From Candidatus Rokuibacteriota bacterium (lineage in GTDB: Bacteria; Methylomirabilota; Methylomirabilia; Rokubacteriales; CSP1-6): a DNA stretch of 63,802 nt. Of this stretch, positions 24,726 to 33,959 are shown in pieces (position 1 is the first letter of the stretch; each line of letters begins with the position of its first letter). Under the pieces are notes generated by a model. The model saw nothing but the letters and a program-made list of their open reading frames with translations. It was not told where the DNA came from and did not search any database. The position numbers and the translations under genes were made by a program. The stretch is from positions 180,223 through 244,024 of the forward strand of contig QHTE01000044.1 of the NCBI GenBank assembly GCA_003220685.1, written 5' to 3'.

Positions 24726-26003
24726 CTATTTCTGCGCCGCGGAGTAAGGGTAGATCACGTTGCCCGATTTGAACTCCTCGGGATAGAGGACGACCTTCTT
24801 GCCGGGGACCCTGAACTGCTCGACGTCCGTCCCCTTGATGCCCTGGTACTGGACCTGGAGCACCCGGGACTTCGCCCACTCGCCGTTCGCGCCGAAGCGG
24901 ACCTTGCCGACGATCGTGCTGAACTCGTTGGAGCGGATGTAGTCGGCGACCTTCTGCTGGTCGAGGCTCTTGCTGCCCTCGATGGCCAGCCCCAGGATCT
25001 GGACCGCGGAATACGCGTACGGCGGCAGGTAGTAGCCGAGCGGATCGACCCCGCCCTCCTTGGCGCGCTTCTGGTACTCGGCGAAGAACTCCTTGATGCC
25101 AGGGAACATCATGGTCGCCTCGGGCGCCCAGAAATCGTAGTTGACGATGCCGTTCAGCATCGGCCCGAGGCTCGTCATCACCGTCGTGAACTGCAGGCCG
25201 ACCATCCCGCCGCCGAAGATCTTCGGCTGCAGCCCGACCTCGGCCGCCGCGCGCACCATGCCGACCGAGTCCGGCGGATACGAGGCCACGAAGACGATGT
25301 CGGGGTTCACCGCCTTGATGGCTCGCGCGATCGGCGTGTAGTCGACGGTGCTCGGCGGATACGACTTGTCGTACACGGCCGTGAAGCCGAACTTCTTCAC
25401 GAGCTCCCGCGCGCCGGCGATGGCGTGTCGCGGGTACTCGGCGTCGGCGCCGATCAGCGCGATCGTCTGGGGCTTGGGGTTCTGCCTGGCCGCGATCTCG
25501 AAGAACCCCGTCGCCCAGTTCGCCTCCGGGTCCGGGCCCGAGGGCTGGATCTGGAAGTAGTTCGGGTACTTGTACTTCTCGTTGTTGGCCAGGCCCAGGA
25601 TGCCCATGATCGTGAGCTTGCGCTCCATCGCGATGGGCATGAGCGGCGCGATCAAGTTCGTGCCGTAGCCGGAGACGACGAAGTCGACCTTGTCGACGTC
25701 GAGGAGCTTCGTGTAGATGCCGGGGACGGTCGCCGGATTCGTTTGATCGTCGTAGGAGATCAGCTCGACCGGGCGGCCGAGGAGCCCGCCCTTCTTGTTC
25801 ACGTCGTCCTTCCAGATCCGGATGGCCATCAGCGCCGGTTTGCCGTTCGCGGACAGCCCGCCGGTCAGCGCCATGCCGAGCCCGATCCTGATCGGGTCCG
25901 CGGCGCGGGCCACGAGCACGCCGGCGCCGGCGAGGACCAGGGTGCCCGCGACGGCGCCGACGAGGGCCCAGCCCGGGAGCGTGGAGGTCCGAAGTCGCAT
26001 CAT
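24726..26003 (-). CDS. livJ: periplasmic substrate-binding protein of Liv-type ABC transporter
   Basis: The 425-residue protein starts at ATG 26003, preceded by AGAGGAC; an in-frame upstream extension to 26057 has no ribosome-binding site. A signal peptide (WALVGAVAGTLVLAGAGVLVARA) ends near ARAADPIRIG. The mature part is a type I periplasmic-binding fold: DPIRIGLGMALTGGLSANGKPALMAIRIW, RPVELISYDDQTNPATV, FVVSGYGTNLIAPLMP and TVDYTPIARAIKAVNPDIVFVASYPPD. It binds the substrate and delivers it to LivHM. The ligand cannot be told from sequence. It heads the livJHMGF operon and has its own leader. Confidence 0.93.
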   Translation of the reverse strand: MMRLRTSTLPGWALVGAVAGTLVLAGAGVLVARAADPIRIGLGMALTGGLSANGKPALMAIRIWKDDVNKKGGLLGRPVELISYDDQTNPATVPGIYTKLLDVDKVDFVVSGYGTNLIAPLMPIAMERKLTIMGILGLANNEKYKYPNYFQIQPSGPDPEANWATGFFEIAARQNPKPQTIALIGADAEYPRHAIAGARELVKKFGFTAVYDKSYPPSTVDYTPIARAIKAVNPDIVFVASYPPDSVGMVRAAAEVGLQPKIFGGGMVGLQFTTVMTSLGPMLNGIVNYDFWAPEATMMFPGIKEFFAEYQKRAKEGGVDPLGYYLPPYAYSAVQILGLAIEGSKSLDQQKVADYIRSNEFSTIVGKVRFGANGEWAKSRVLQVQYQGIKGTDVEQFRVPGKKVVLYPEEFKSGNVIYPYSAAQK

Positions 26004-26076
26004 CGATGTCCTCTCTCGCGCGTAGTCATGTGGTACCGGCCGGCCACCCGCCGACATCCTACCCCGTCCCGGCCGC

Positions 26077-27675
26077 TCAGCGCGGCGCGGCGAGCCCCTC
26101 GACGTTGATCAGGTCCTTGGCCTTCCACCCGTCGACGTCGTATTCGGCCATGCAGCTCTCGGCAAACTGCTTCCAGCGATCGTACTGGCCGGACGCGAGC
26201 GCGCCGAACAGCGCGTAGCGGCGGATCTCCTCGTGGCTGCCCGAGTAGTTGATCTCGTAGAGCTCGTGCCGACCGCCGAACTCGGTACCGACCGCGTCCC
26301 ACAGGAGCTTCATGAGCTTGACCCGCTCGACCGCGTCGACGCCGCCCGAGCCGCGCAGGTAGAGGTCGAGGTAGCGGCGCAGGTCCGCGTTCTTGAAATC
26401 GCGCGCGTGCGAGTTGAGATAAATGAGCCCGCTCGCCACCGTCTTCTCGATCAGGTTCTTGATCTGCACGTAGGCCTCGGGCGCCAGCACCTGGTACGCG
26501 GCCGCCGGCTCCATGGCCGGCAGGATGCAGCCGCCGGTCCACGGATCGCCGCTCTTGGCCATCGCATCCGACAACCCCCAGATCATGTTGCGCCAGGCGA
26601 TGACCTCGCCGATGTTCGCCTCGACCCCGCGGAACGAGCGCGCCCCGGTGAACTCGGTCGCCTTGATCAGGAGCCCGGTGATGAAGTCGAGCTTGACCGC
26701 CAGTCGGGTGCAGCCGTGGATGAGCGCGCGCGGCAGGAAGCCGGTGCGCGGGAAGAAGTTGTTCGCCTTCTCGACGTCGGCGTGCACGAACACGTCGTCC
26801 CAGGGCACGAACACGTTGTCCATCACGAAGATCGCGTCGTTCTCGTCGAGGCGGCTCGACAGCGGGTAATCGAACGGGCTCCCGAGCAGGGCCGCGCGCA
26901 TCTCGTTCGAGACGCGGCAGATGAGCTTCACGCCCTTGGCGTTCGTCGGCACCATGAAGACGATCGCGAAGTTCGCCCCCTGCACCGGGATGAGGCCGTG
27001 GTGGGCGACGAAGGTGAAGTGCGTCAGCGCCGAGCCGGTGGCGACCACCTTGGCGCCGGAGACGTAGATGCCGGCGTCGGTCTCCTTGGTGACGTGGGCG
27101 CAGATGTCGGTGGGGCCGCCCGGCGCGCCGGGCGCGAGGTTGCGGTCGACCGGAGGATGGATGATCGCGTGGTTGATGAACGGCACGCGCTCCTGCGAGA
27201 ACCGGTACCAGCGGCGCGCGTTGTCCTGATAGGGCGCGTAGAACTCGGCGTTGGCGCCGAGCGTGCCGAGGAAGGCCGCCTTGTAGTCGGGCGAGCGGCC
27301 CAGCCACCCGTAGGTGATCCGCGCCCACGCCGCGATCGCGTCGCGCCCGGCCACCTGCTCCGCGACCGTCCGCGGCGCCCGGAAGTAGCGGTGCGTGAAC
27401 CCGCCCCACTCCGTGGGCTCGGTCAAGACGTTCTTGCCGCTCTGGTGGTCCTCGTGGAGCGCATCGTAGAGCCGCGCGAGCATACGGGCGCAGTTCTGGA
27501 AGGCGGGGTGCCGGGTGATGTTCTTCACGCGCTCGCCGTAGATCCACACTTCCCGGCCGTCGTCGAGGCTGTCGAGGAACTCCCGGCCGGTGTACGGGAG
27601 CGTCGATTTCTTGCCTGCGGCCGGCGGTGCCGCCTCGGTCCGTTTCGCCGGTTTCGGCTTGGCAGGCTGGGCCAT
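26077..27675 (-). CDS. 4-hydroxyphenylacetate 3-monooxygenase-type flavin hydroxylase (HpaB family)
   Basis: The 532-residue protein has an extended Lys/Ala/Pro-rich N-terminal tail (about 25 residues) followed by the HpaB N-domain ([41 protein letters not shown]) and the acyl-CoA-dehydrogenase-like core. Core segments are [41 protein letters not shown] and [23 protein letters not shown]. HpaB enzymes use reduced FAD from a separate reductase to hydroxylate phenols; related members are pyoluteorin- or 4-hydroxybutyryl-CoA dehydratase-like. No reductase gene is adjacent. A well-formed promoter with an overlapping palindrome lies upstream. A UbiD decarboxylase gene is divergent nearby, consistent with aromatic metabolism. 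Confidence 0.88.
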   Translation of the reverse strand: MAQPAKPKPAKRTEAAPPAAGKKSTLPYTGREFLDSLDDGREVWIYGERVKNITRHPAFQNCARMLARLYDALHEDHQSGKNVLTEPTEWGGFTHRYFRAPRTVAEQVAGRDAIAAWARITYGWLGRSPDYKAAFLGTLGANAEFYAPYQDNARRWYRFSQERVPFINHAIIHPPVDRNLAPGAPGGPTDICAHVTKETDAGIYVSGAKVVATGSALTHFTFVAHHGLIPVQGANFAIVFMVPTNAKGVKLICRVSNEMRAALLGSPFDYPLSSRLDENDAIFVMDNVFVPWDDVFVHADVEKANNFFPRTGFLPRALIHGCTRLAVKLDFITGLLIKATEFTGARSFRGVEANIGEVIAWRNMIWGLSDAMAKSGDPWTGGCILPAMEPAAAYQVLAPEAYVQIKNLIEKTVASGLIYLNSHARDFKNADLRRYLDLYLRGSGGVDAVERVKLMKLLWDAVGTEFGGRHELYEINYSGSHEEIRRYALFGALASGQYDRWKQFAESCMAEYDVDGWKAKDLINVEGLAAPR

Positions 27676-27714
27676 GGTTACACCCCCCTTGAGATTCGAC
27701 CTCGAACCGCCCCA

Positions 27715-27742
27715 CTAATACCCGGGATCGGGGTTCGGTCAA
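27715..27742 (-). promoter_or_regulatory. sigma-70-like promoter of the HpaB-family gene
   Basis: On the minus strand, TTGACC (27742-27737) and TATTAG (27720-27715) are separated by 16 bases. Five of six -35 bases and four of six -10 bases match the consensus. The start codon is 40 bases beyond the -10. A 16-base inverted repeat overlaps the -35 box. Confidence 0.55.
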
Positions 27743-27749
27743 GACCGAA
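27734..27749. promoter_or_regulatory. palindromic operator candidate
   Basis: TTCGGTC-AA-GACCGAA is a perfect 7-bp inverted repeat with a two-base spacer. It covers the -35 box of the HpaB-family promoter and lies 31 bases before the divergent small lipoprotein gene. Its size fits a dimeric regulator such as a TetR, MarR or GntR protein, but no regulator gene is adjacent. Confidence 0.5.
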
Positions 27750-27780
27750 ATCCGGTACTCTCCGTGGTCGGAGGCTACTG

Positions 27781-28056
27781 ATGCCGGCGAAGAGGATGGG
27801 AGCGCTCGTGTGCGGGCTGGCGCTGGTCGGCCTCGTGGCGTGCGGCCGGCCGACGAAGGAAGAGATCGTCTCGAAGGCGCGCGACATCGGAAAGCGCGCC
27901 GAGCTCGAGCGCGTGCTCGGCAAGCCGGACGAGCTCACGAAGCTCGGACCGGTGGAGACGTGGCGTTACAAGGCCTCGAACGGCGAGGTGATCTTCCTGA
28001 TCGTCGGCGACGACGTCACGCTGCAGGCAGCCGGCAGTCCGGACAAGCCGAAGTAG
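27781..28056 (+). CDS. small lipoprotein
   Basis: The 91-residue protein starts at ATG 27781, has a basic N-terminus and a hydrophobic stretch, and ends its signal in LVAC, so Cys21 should be the lipidated residue. The mature part is about 70 residues: KARDIGKRAELERVLGKPDEL, then VETWRYKASNGEVIFLIVGDDVTLQAAG. This pattern of a helix followed by a small beta region resembles outer-membrane assembly lipoproteins of the BamE/SmpA type (L-G-K-P-x-x...W-x-Y-x...F), which is a suggestion only. It is divergent from the HpaB-family gene and precedes ubiD. Confidence 0.75.
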   Translation: MPAKRMGALVCGLALVGLVACGRPTKEEIVSKARDIGKRAELERVLGKPDELTKLGPVETWRYKASNGEVIFLIVGDDVTLQAAGSPDKPK

Positions 28057-28070
28057 CGGCGCCTCGCGAA

Positions 28071-28099
28071 TTGACTTCACGATTTTCGGTTGTTACAAC
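28071..28099 (+). promoter_or_regulatory. sigma-70-like promoter of the UbiD-family gene
   Basis: TTGACT (28071-28076), a 17-base spacer, then TACAAC (28094-28099). The spacer is unusually AT-rich for this genome (ATTTTCGGTTGT). A TGAGGAGG ribosome-binding site and ATG at 28118 follow, giving a leader of about 12 bases. Confidence 0.6.
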
Positions 28100-28117
28100 G
28101 CGCCTGAGGAGGCGACC

Positions 28118-29524
28118 ATGGCGCTCAATCTCCGAGACTTCCTCGCGGCGCTCGGCGACGACCTGATCCGGGTCGACGACGAGATCGACCCGATCACCCA
28201 GGCCGGCGCGCTCTGCTCGGCGTCGCCGCGGCCGATCATGCTGAGCCGGCTCAAGGGATTCCCGGGCTGGTCGCTCTGCGACATCCTGGTCAAAGACCGC
28301 GCGCGCCAGGCCAAGGCGCTCGGGACCTCGCCGCGCCACGTCGTGCGGGAGCTCTCGGAGCGGATGTTCACGCGCGTGCCCGGCGGCTCGAAGCTCGTCC
28401 CCGACGGTCCCTGCAAGCAAGTGAAGCTCCTCGGCGCCGACGCCGACATCACCAAACTGCCGATCCCGATCCACTCCGAGGGCGATGCGGGCCGCTACCT
28501 CGGTTCCGGCGTCACCATCACGCGCGATCCCGACACCGGCGTGCGCAACGAGGCGATCATCCGGGCGCTCGTCCGCGGGCCGCGCAAGATGGGCTTCTGG
28601 ATGGCGGCGCGCCACAACTGGGCGCACCTCATGAAGTACCAGGAGCGCGGGCTGCCGGCGCCGATGGCCTTCGCAATCGGCCTGCACCCCGGCTACGAGA
28701 TCCTCGCCAACTTCAGCGGCCGGCACGAGGGCTACGACGAGCTCGAGATGGGCGCCGGCGTGCTCGGCGAGACCCTCGAGCTCGTCAAGTGCGAGACGAT
28801 CGATCTCGAGGTGCCCGCCCAGGCCGAGATCGTGATCGAGGGCGTCGTGCCGCCCGGCGTGCGCGAGCCCGAGGGGCCGTTCGGCGAGTTCACCGGCTAC
28901 AGCAAGGGCGCCGAGGGCCCCGCGCCGGTCTTCGAGGTGACCGGCATCACGCGGCGCCGGGACGCGATCTACCGCCACATGCAGGCGACCGTCTTCACCG
29001 ACCACCAGCCGCTGGTCTCGGTGCCGATGGAGGCGAGCCTCTACCGGCGGCTCAGCGAGATCCACGGCCGCACCGAGATCCACGACGTCTACATCCCGCC
29101 GTGGGTCACGATGTTCACGGTGTTCGTCCAGATGACGCCGCGCTGGGACGGCCAGGCGCGCGACGTGCTGCTGGGCGTCCTGTCGAGCCCCTACCTGCAC
29201 CCGAAGATCGCGATCGCCGTCGACGAGGACGTGAACATCTACGATCCGCGCGAAGTCTTCTGGGCGATCTCGACGCGCGTGAACCCCGAGCGCGACGTCA
29301 TCACGATCCCGCACGAGCGCATCCATCCGCTCGACATCTCGGCGCCGAACGTCGACCGCTCCGAGGTGACGGTGATGCGCGTCGGCGGCAAGATGGCGAT
29401 CGACGCGACGAAGCCGCCGCTCTGGCGCAAGAAGGAGCGCGACGAGTTCGCGCGCATCAAGCCCAAGGGCGCGGACGACCCCGCCCTGCAGGCGCTGCTG
29501 GCGCGCCTGGCCTCGATGGGGTAG
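28118..29524 (+). CDS. UbiD-family (prenylated-FMN-dependent) decarboxylase
   Basis: The 468-residue protein is full length for the family. Segments typical of UbiD are ITQAGALCSASPRPIMLSRLKG near the N-terminus, HSEGDAGRYLGSGVTITRDPDTGVRNEAIIR, the AQAEIVIEGVVPPGVREPEGPFGEFTGY region carrying the conserved acidic residues near the cofactor, and DEDVNIYDPREVFWAISTRV. UbiD enzymes reversibly decarboxylate aromatic or unsaturated acids using prenylated FMN made by UbiX; no ubiX is in the window. The neighbouring HpaB-type hydroxylase supports a role in aromatic-acid turnover rather than ubiquinone synthesis, which remains inference. Confidence 0.9.
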   Translation: MALNLRDFLAALGDDLIRVDDEIDPITQAGALCSASPRPIMLSRLKGFPGWSLCDILVKDRARQAKALGTSPRHVVRELSERMFTRVPGGSKLVPDGPCKQVKLLGADADITKLPIPIHSEGDAGRYLGSGVTITRDPDTGVRNEAIIRALVRGPRKMGFWMAARHNWAHLMKYQERGLPAPMAFAIGLHPGYEILANFSGRHEGYDELEMGAGVLGETLELVKCETIDLEVPAQAEIVIEGVVPPGVREPEGPFGEFTGYSKGAEGPAPVFEVTGITRRRDAIYRHMQATVFTDHQPLVSVPMEASLYRRLSEIHGRTEIHDVYIPPWVTMFTVFVQMTPRWDGQARDVLLGVLSSPYLHPKIAIAVDEDVNIYDPREVFWAISTRVNPERDVITIPHERIHPLDISAPNVDRSEVTVMRVGGKMAIDATKPPLWRKKERDEFARIKPKGADDPALQALLARLASMG

Positions 29525-29704
29525 CGCTCACGCCGCGGACGCGCGCGGGCTGAGGCCGTGCGCGCGCGACCCGACTCAGGCCGCTGAGGCGCGACGCACG
29601 CGGCGACGGCGCGGGCGCTCGATCTTCTGCAGCGGCCGCCGGGCCGAGAACCCGACCAGGCGCGCGGCGCTCGCGCCGGCTCGCTGGACCGCCGAGCCTG
29701 ACCG

Positions 29705-30685
29705 TCAGGACAGAGTCAGCATCTCCTTCGCGCTGCCGGTCATGAGCTGTCGCATCTCGACCTCGCTCATGCCGTAGGCGCGCAACATGGCCGCCAGCAG
29801 GCGATAGGCTTCGACGGTCTGCGGCAGCAGCGGGATGCCCGCGTCGCTCGACAGCATGAAGTGCTCGGGCCCGATCGCGCGGATCGCCGCGACCATGTCC
29901 TGAGGATCCACGCCGAGCAGCGGCGAAAGCTCGTCCCACGTGAGCGCGAAGCGGACGCCGGCGGCGGCCCACCGCTTCATCTTCGGCACGTCGAACTCGA
30001 ACACCTCGCTGAACGGGTGGTCGATGAACGCCCGGCGGTAGCCGATGGCGCCCATTTCCTCGGCGAGCGCGTCCATCTCCTGGGGCGAGAGATGCCCGAA
30101 CGACAGCGCCACCCCGTGGTCGGCGCAGAGCCGCACCGTGTCGCGGATCGCCGGGAGCAGCCGCCCGTGGTCGTCGAGCACGTAGATGCCGGTCTTGAGC
30201 GCGTCCTCCCAGGCGGCCGGTGGCACGGGGTCGTCGTAGCGGCGCGCCCGGTCGAACCAGACGCCGCGGCCGCCCAGACGATAGATGCTCCACGCCGAGG
30301 TCACCGGCGGCATCCACATGCCGAGAATGCCTCCCTCGACCGCCGCCTTGATCTCGGCGAAGTCGATGGGCTTCAACGGGATGCCGACGATCCAGGCTGA
30401 CAGGCACTTCACCGGCCTGAGGTTCTCCCGCTCGGCCCAGCGATCGACGTCGTCCTGGAGCCGGCGCGCCACTTCCCACGGACGGCCGGGCGAGATGCTC
30501 TTGAAGAGGACCGCCGTCATGCCGTCGCGCGTGGCCTCTTGCGCGGCGTGCATCGGCTCTTCTTCGTCCTGGCCGCGCGCGTGGGCGTGGACGTCGATCG
30601 CGTCCGTGAGGTCGTACATCGACGCCTTGTTGGCGCCCATGCTGTAGCGCGCCTGGTAGGATCTGACGACTCGCCGGCTCACCAT
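29705..30685 (-). CDS. metal-dependent amidohydrolase-like protein (DUF6282-like)
   Basis: The 326-residue protein starts at ATG 30685, preceded by GAGGAGG. It begins with a beta strand carrying DAIDVHAHARGQDEEEP, the H-x-H metal site of amidohydrolases, and has further candidate ligands in GVALSFGHLSPQEMDAL, RAFIDHPFSE and MLSSDAGIPLLPQT, giving the His and Asp positions of a TIM-barrel hydrolase. The family often resembles a PHP or TatD-like fold with unknown substrates. It is convergent with ubiD. A promoter-like sequence lies 28-57 bases upstream. The 180-base gap to ubiD is GC-rich with several short inverted repeats and no gene that I can support. Confidence 0.8.
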   Translation of the reverse strand: MVSRRVVRSYQARYSMGANKASMYDLTDAIDVHAHARGQDEEEPMHAAQEATRDGMTAVLFKSISPGRPWEVARRLQDDVDRWAERENLRPVKCLSAWIVGIPLKPIDFAEIKAAVEGGILGMWMPPVTSAWSIYRLGGRGVWFDRARRYDDPVPPAAWEDALKTGIYVLDDHGRLLPAIRDTVRLCADHGVALSFGHLSPQEMDALAEEMGAIGYRRAFIDHPFSEVFEFDVPKMKRWAAAGVRFALTWDELSPLLGVDPQDMVAAIRAIGPEHFMLSSDAGIPLLPQTVEAYRLLAAMLRAYGMSEVEMRQLMTGSAKEMLTLS

Positions 30686-30712
30686 GGGTGCTTCCTCCTC
30701 GGTTGCCTTCGA

Positions 30713-30742
30713 CGGATACCGCGGCAGGACCGGCCCGGTCAA
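30713..30742 (-). promoter_or_regulatory. possible promoter of the amidohydrolase gene
   Basis: On the minus strand, TTGACC (30742-30737) is followed after 18 bases by TATCCG (30718-30713). The -35 is good; the -10 matches three positions and the spacing is one base long. It lies in the divergent gap before the cupredoxin gene. Confidence 0.4.
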
Positions 30743-30790
30743 GGAGGAAACGGAGGATTCGCCGACCTGGGCTACACTGTGGGTCCTGGG

Positions 30791-31504
30791 ATGAGAACTC
30801 TGACGCCGTGGCGAGCGCTGCTGCTGGGCCTCTGCGCCATCGCGCTCGTCGGAACGCCGGCGGCGCCGCGCGGGGCCGCCGCCGGAACGATCAAGGGCAC
30901 GGTCGTCCTGAAGGGGGCGACCCCGGAGATCAAGAAGCTCGCGGTGACGATCGACCAGTACGTGTGCGGCAAGGAGAAGAATCCCGAGGACCTCGTCGTG
31001 TCTCCGCAGGGCGGCATCCGGAGCGCCGTCGTGTGGCTCGACAAGCCGCCGGCGGCGGCCAGCGGCGAGGCGTTGCCGTCCACGACCTCGATGGACCAGA
31101 AGGAGTGCATGTTCGCGCCCCGGCTCGTGGTCGTTCCGGCCGGCGGAAAGATCGATTTCCTGAACAGCGACCGCCTCCTGCACAACCTGCATGCCACGCC
31201 GACCGCCAATCCGCCCTTCAACCGCACGCAGCCGAAGGGGCGGACGATCACGATCTCGTTCTCGCACCCCGAGATCATCCGCGTGACGTGCGACCTGCAT
31301 TCGTGGATGCGCGGCTGGGTGGTCGTCGCCGAGCATCCCTTCTACGCGTTCACCAACGGCGCCGGCGAGTTCGAGCTGCGGGGCCTCCCGGCCGGACGCT
31401 ACACGCTGAAGATCTGGCAGGAACGACTCGGCACGATCGCCCGGGACGTCGTGGTCGGCGATCAGGAGCCGACCGCGGTGACCGTGGAGATGCCCGCCCG
31501 CTAG
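30791..31504 (+). CDS. exported cupredoxin-like protein
   Basis: The 237-residue protein has a signal peptide ([23 protein letters not shown]). The mature N-terminal part ([28 protein letters not shown]) and middle region form a beta sandwich with type-1 copper-like ligands: His in LLHNLHATP and the C-x-x-H-x-x-M triad in [12 protein letters not shown]. The last 50 residues ([26 protein letters not shown]) are a carboxypeptidase-regulatory-like beta sandwich. Two Cys (in QYVCGKE and KECMFA) may form a disulfide. The likely role is electron transfer or copper handling in the periplasm. The sensor kinase gene follows 13 bases later on the same strand. Confidence 0.85.
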   Translation: MRTLTPWRALLLGLCAIALVGTPAAPRGAAAGTIKGTVVLKGATPEIKKLAVTIDQYVCGKEKNPEDLVVSPQGGIRSAVVWLDKPPAAASGEALPSTTSMDQKECMFAPRLVVVPAGGKIDFLNSDRLLHNLHATPTANPPFNRTQPKGRTITISFSHPEIIRVTCDLHSWMRGWVVVAEHPFYAFTNGAGEFELRGLPAGRYTLKIWQERLGTIARDVVVGDQEPTAVTVEMPAR

Positions 31505-31517
31505 CCGCGCGGGACTC

Positions 31518-33134
31518 ATGCGGGAGGCGTGGACCACCGACCGAGCGGCGTCGCCCATGATGGCGCTGCTCGCCTCGCCGCTCGGCGCGCCGGTCCGGGC
31601 CGTCGCGCGCATCCGCGCGTCGGTGCACGTCAAGCTGCTCGCCGGCTTCCTCCTGATCACGCTGCTCTTCATCGCGATCACCGCGGTGAGCCTGCGCACG
31701 GTGACCGAGACGGCGCGCCAGACCAACCTCCTGGACCAGGCCCACGTGCGCGTCGGATGGTCGCGGCTGATCGAGCACGCGCTCGCGATGCAGATGCACT
31801 TCACGTCCATGGCGCTGCTCGCCCAGTCCGAGGACTCGGTGAGCCTGATCTTGCGCGAGAACAACCGCTTCAACGACACGCTCGCGCGGCTCGAGACGAC
31901 GGCGCCGCCCGAAGAGCGCGCGCTGATCCAGGCCATCCGCGGGGCGCAGGACGACGCGATGGCGACCGTCGCCGACATCGCCAACGCCCTCCGCGACCGC
32001 CGGACGGCCGACGCGATGACGGCGCTGCGGACGCGGCAGGAGCCGATCTACCAGAAGATCGAGAGCCTGGTGGGCTCGCTGGTCGCCGCCGAGGAGAAGC
32101 GGATGGCGAGTTTACGAACCAGCATCGAGGCCGCCCAGGGGCGCTCGCTCTCGCAGATGGCCGGCTTCGCCGTCGCCGTCGTCGCGGTCGCACTGATCGC
32201 CGGGTTCGTGATCTCCTGGTCGTTCATCCTGCCGGTGCGCGGGTTCCACGGCTTTCTGAGCCAGGTGGCCGAGGGCCGGTTCGGGGGCTCGATCGCCGTG
32301 CCCAACCGCGACGAGTTCGGCGAGCTCGCCGAGCGGATGAACTGGATGAGCGGCGAGCTGCGCCGGCTCGACGACGAGCAGCGGGTGGCGGCGGCCACGC
32401 TCCGCGGGCTCAACGATCGCCTCGAGCTGGCCAGTCGCGCCAAGTCGGAGTTCCTGGCGAACATGAGCCACGAGCTGCGCACGCCGCTGAACGCGATCCT
32501 GGGCTTCACCGAGATCATGCTCGATGAGCTCTACGGCGAGGTGCCGCCGAATCTCCGCGAGCCGCTGGTCGACATCCAGACCAACGGCCGTCATCTGCTC
32601 CGCCTCATCAACGACGTGCTCGACCTGTCGAAGATCGAGGCCGGGCGGCTCGAGCTCGGTGTCGAGGAGTACTCGGTGCAGGAGATCGTGGACGTCGTCC
32701 ACACCTCCCTGAAGTCGTTGGCCATCGAAAAGGGGCTGGCCTTCAACGCCTCGGCGGCGCCGGACATCCCGCCGGCCCGCGGCGACGGCCGGCGGATCAT
32801 GCAATGCTTGATGAACCTGGCCGGCAACGCGCTCAAGTTCACGCACCACGGGCGGGTCGAGATCGACGTGCGCCTGGACGGAGGATGGCTCACCTATCGG
32901 GTCAGCGATACCGGCATCGGCATTCCCAAGGAAGAGGTCGAGAACATCTTCGCCGAGTTCCGGCAGGTCGACACCACGATCACCAGAGAGTACGGCGGCA
33001 CCGGGCTCGGGCTCAGCATCACCAAGCGGCTCGTCGAGCTGCACGGCGGGCGCATCGGCGTCGAGAGCGAGATCGGCAAGGGATCGAGATTCTTCTTCAC
33101 GGTGCCGCTGCACGCAGACGGAGGGCACGCATGA
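31518..33134 (+). CDS. membrane sensor histidine kinase
   Basis: The 538-residue protein has a transmembrane helix at about 36-60 ([20 protein letters not shown]), a helical periplasmic sensor region to about 215, a second helix ([17 protein letters not shown]), a HAMP domain, and a cytoplasmic kinase core. The core has the H-box [15 protein letters not shown] with H318, N-box [11 protein letters not shown], and ATP-lid motifs DTGIGIP and [19 protein letters not shown]. The sensor region resembles a four-helix bundle, with no recognisable ligand site. Start may be the GTG or ATG near 31518 or the later MMALL. The response regulator gene overlaps its stop by ATGA, so the two form a pair. Confidence 0.92.
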   Translation: MREAWTTDRAASPMMALLASPLGAPVRAVARIRASVHVKLLAGFLLITLLFIAITAVSLRTVTETARQTNLLDQAHVRVGWSRLIEHALAMQMHFTSMALLAQSEDSVSLILRENNRFNDTLARLETTAPPEERALIQAIRGAQDDAMATVADIANALRDRRTADAMTALRTRQEPIYQKIESLVGSLVAAEEKRMASLRTSIEAAQGRSLSQMAGFAVAVVAVALIAGFVISWSFILPVRGFHGFLSQVAEGRFGGSIAVPNRDEFGELAERMNWMSGELRRLDDEQRVAAATLRGLNDRLELASRAKSEFLANMSHELRTPLNAILGFTEIMLDELYGEVPPNLREPLVDIQTNGRHLLRLINDVLDLSKIEAGRLELGVEEYSVQEIVDVVHTSLKSLAIEKGLAFNASAAPDIPPARGDGRRIMQCLMNLAGNALKFTHHGRVEIDVRLDGGWLTYRVSDTGIGIPKEEVENIFAEFRQVDTTITREYGGTGLGLSITKRLVELHGGRIGVESEIGKGSRFFFTVPLHADGGHA

Positions 33135-33505
33135 GGGACCGGACCGTGCTCCACATCGAGGACAACGAGTACAATCGGAAGATCGTGCGACAGCTCTTGA
33201 GCCGGACATCGTATCGTCTGCTGGAAGCCGCGGACGGCGAAGAGGGGCTGGCGGTCGCGCAGCGCGAGCTCCCCGATTTGATCCTCATGGACGTCCAGCT
33301 GCCCAAGCTGTCGGGGTTGGATGCCACGCGCCTCTTGCGGGCCGACCCACGCACGGCGAAGATCCCGCTCGTGGTGGTGACCTCGTTCGCCCTGAGCGGC
33401 GACGACCGCCGGGCGATGGACGCGGGCGCCTCGGCCTACCTGGCCAAGCCGTACAGCCCCCGCGATCTAATGGCGCTGATCCACCGGTTTCTTCCCGAGA
33501 ACTGA
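33131..33505 (+). CDS. single-domain response regulator
   Basis: The 124-residue receiver domain has the acidic pocket IEDNEYN (E10, D11), phosphoacceptor D54 in LILMDVQLP, Thr in VVVTSFA and Lys in YLAKPYS. There is no output domain. It overlaps the histidine kinase stop codon by ATGA and is followed 12 bases later by the superoxide-reductase-like gene. It resembles DivK-type receivers that act by protein contact, so its effector could be the receiver-cyclase protein at 33960 or an unlinked protein. Confidence 0.93.
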   Translation: MRDRTVLHIEDNEYNRKIVRQLLSRTSYRLLEAADGEEGLAVAQRELPDLILMDVQLPKLSGLDATRLLRADPRTAKIPLVVVTSFALSGDDRRAMDAGASAYLAKPYSPRDLMALIHRFLPEN

Positions 33506-33516
33506 GGAGAGCCGTC

Positions 33517-33951
33517 ATGAGACATCCGAAGACGTGGGCCGCCGCCGCGACGGCGGCCCTGCTGCTGGCCGGGGGCACGGCGCGGGTCGGCGCGCAGGGA
33601 CAGGCCGAGCAGTTCACGCCGGAGTACCGCGAGGTCCGCCGCTCGTACGACGAGAAGCACACGCCGAAGATCGAGGCGCCCGACACGGTGAAGCGCGGGC
33701 AGTGGTTCGAGGTCACGGTGACGGTGGGCGCCGGCTCGGTCCATCCCTCGCTCGGCGAGCACTTCGTCCGCTACATCGCGCTCTACAAGGACAGCGCCGA
33801 GATCGCGCGCGTGTACCTGCATCCGGTCTTCTCGTATCCGAAGGCCGTGTTCACCATCGCGCTCGACGAAGGCGGCAATCTCCGGGCGGTGGCCGAGCCC
33901 ACCCATTCGGCGGGCTGGGAGAGCTCGAAGAAGATCGCCGTCACGCGCTAG
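33517..33951 (+). CDS. exported superoxide reductase-like (desulfoferrodoxin-type) protein lacking the Cys iron ligand
   Basis: The 144-residue protein has a signal peptide ending near VGAQ. The mature part aligns throughout with class II superoxide reductases: EKHTPKIE (E46, H48), VHPSLGEHFVRYIALY (H76, H82) and a C-terminal H130 in EPTHSAGWE. In superoxide reductases this last motif reads C-N-x-H-G-x-W and the Cys is the axial thiolate on iron. Here the Cys position is Glu127 while the four His ligands and the lid Glu remain. The protein could bind iron with altered chemistry, act as a sensor, or be an unrelated-function descendant. It sits between a response regulator and a receiver-cyclase gene, each within 12 bases, in one apparent operon. 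Confidence 0.8.
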   Translation: MRHPKTWAAAATAALLLAGGTARVGAQGQAEQFTPEYREVRRSYDEKHTPKIEAPDTVKRGQWFEVTVTVGAGSVHPSLGEHFVRYIALYKDSAEIARVYLHPVFSYPKAVFTIALDEGGNLRAVAEPTHSAGWESSKKIAVTR

Positions 33952-33959
33952 GAGTCAGG

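Noticed and set aside
29572..29704. Possible UGA read-through or second short gene after the amidohydrolase
   Set aside because: About 40 codons follow the TGA in frame, but they are Arg-rich, match no domain, have no Cys counterpart at the UGA, and lack a SECIS-like hairpin at the right distance.
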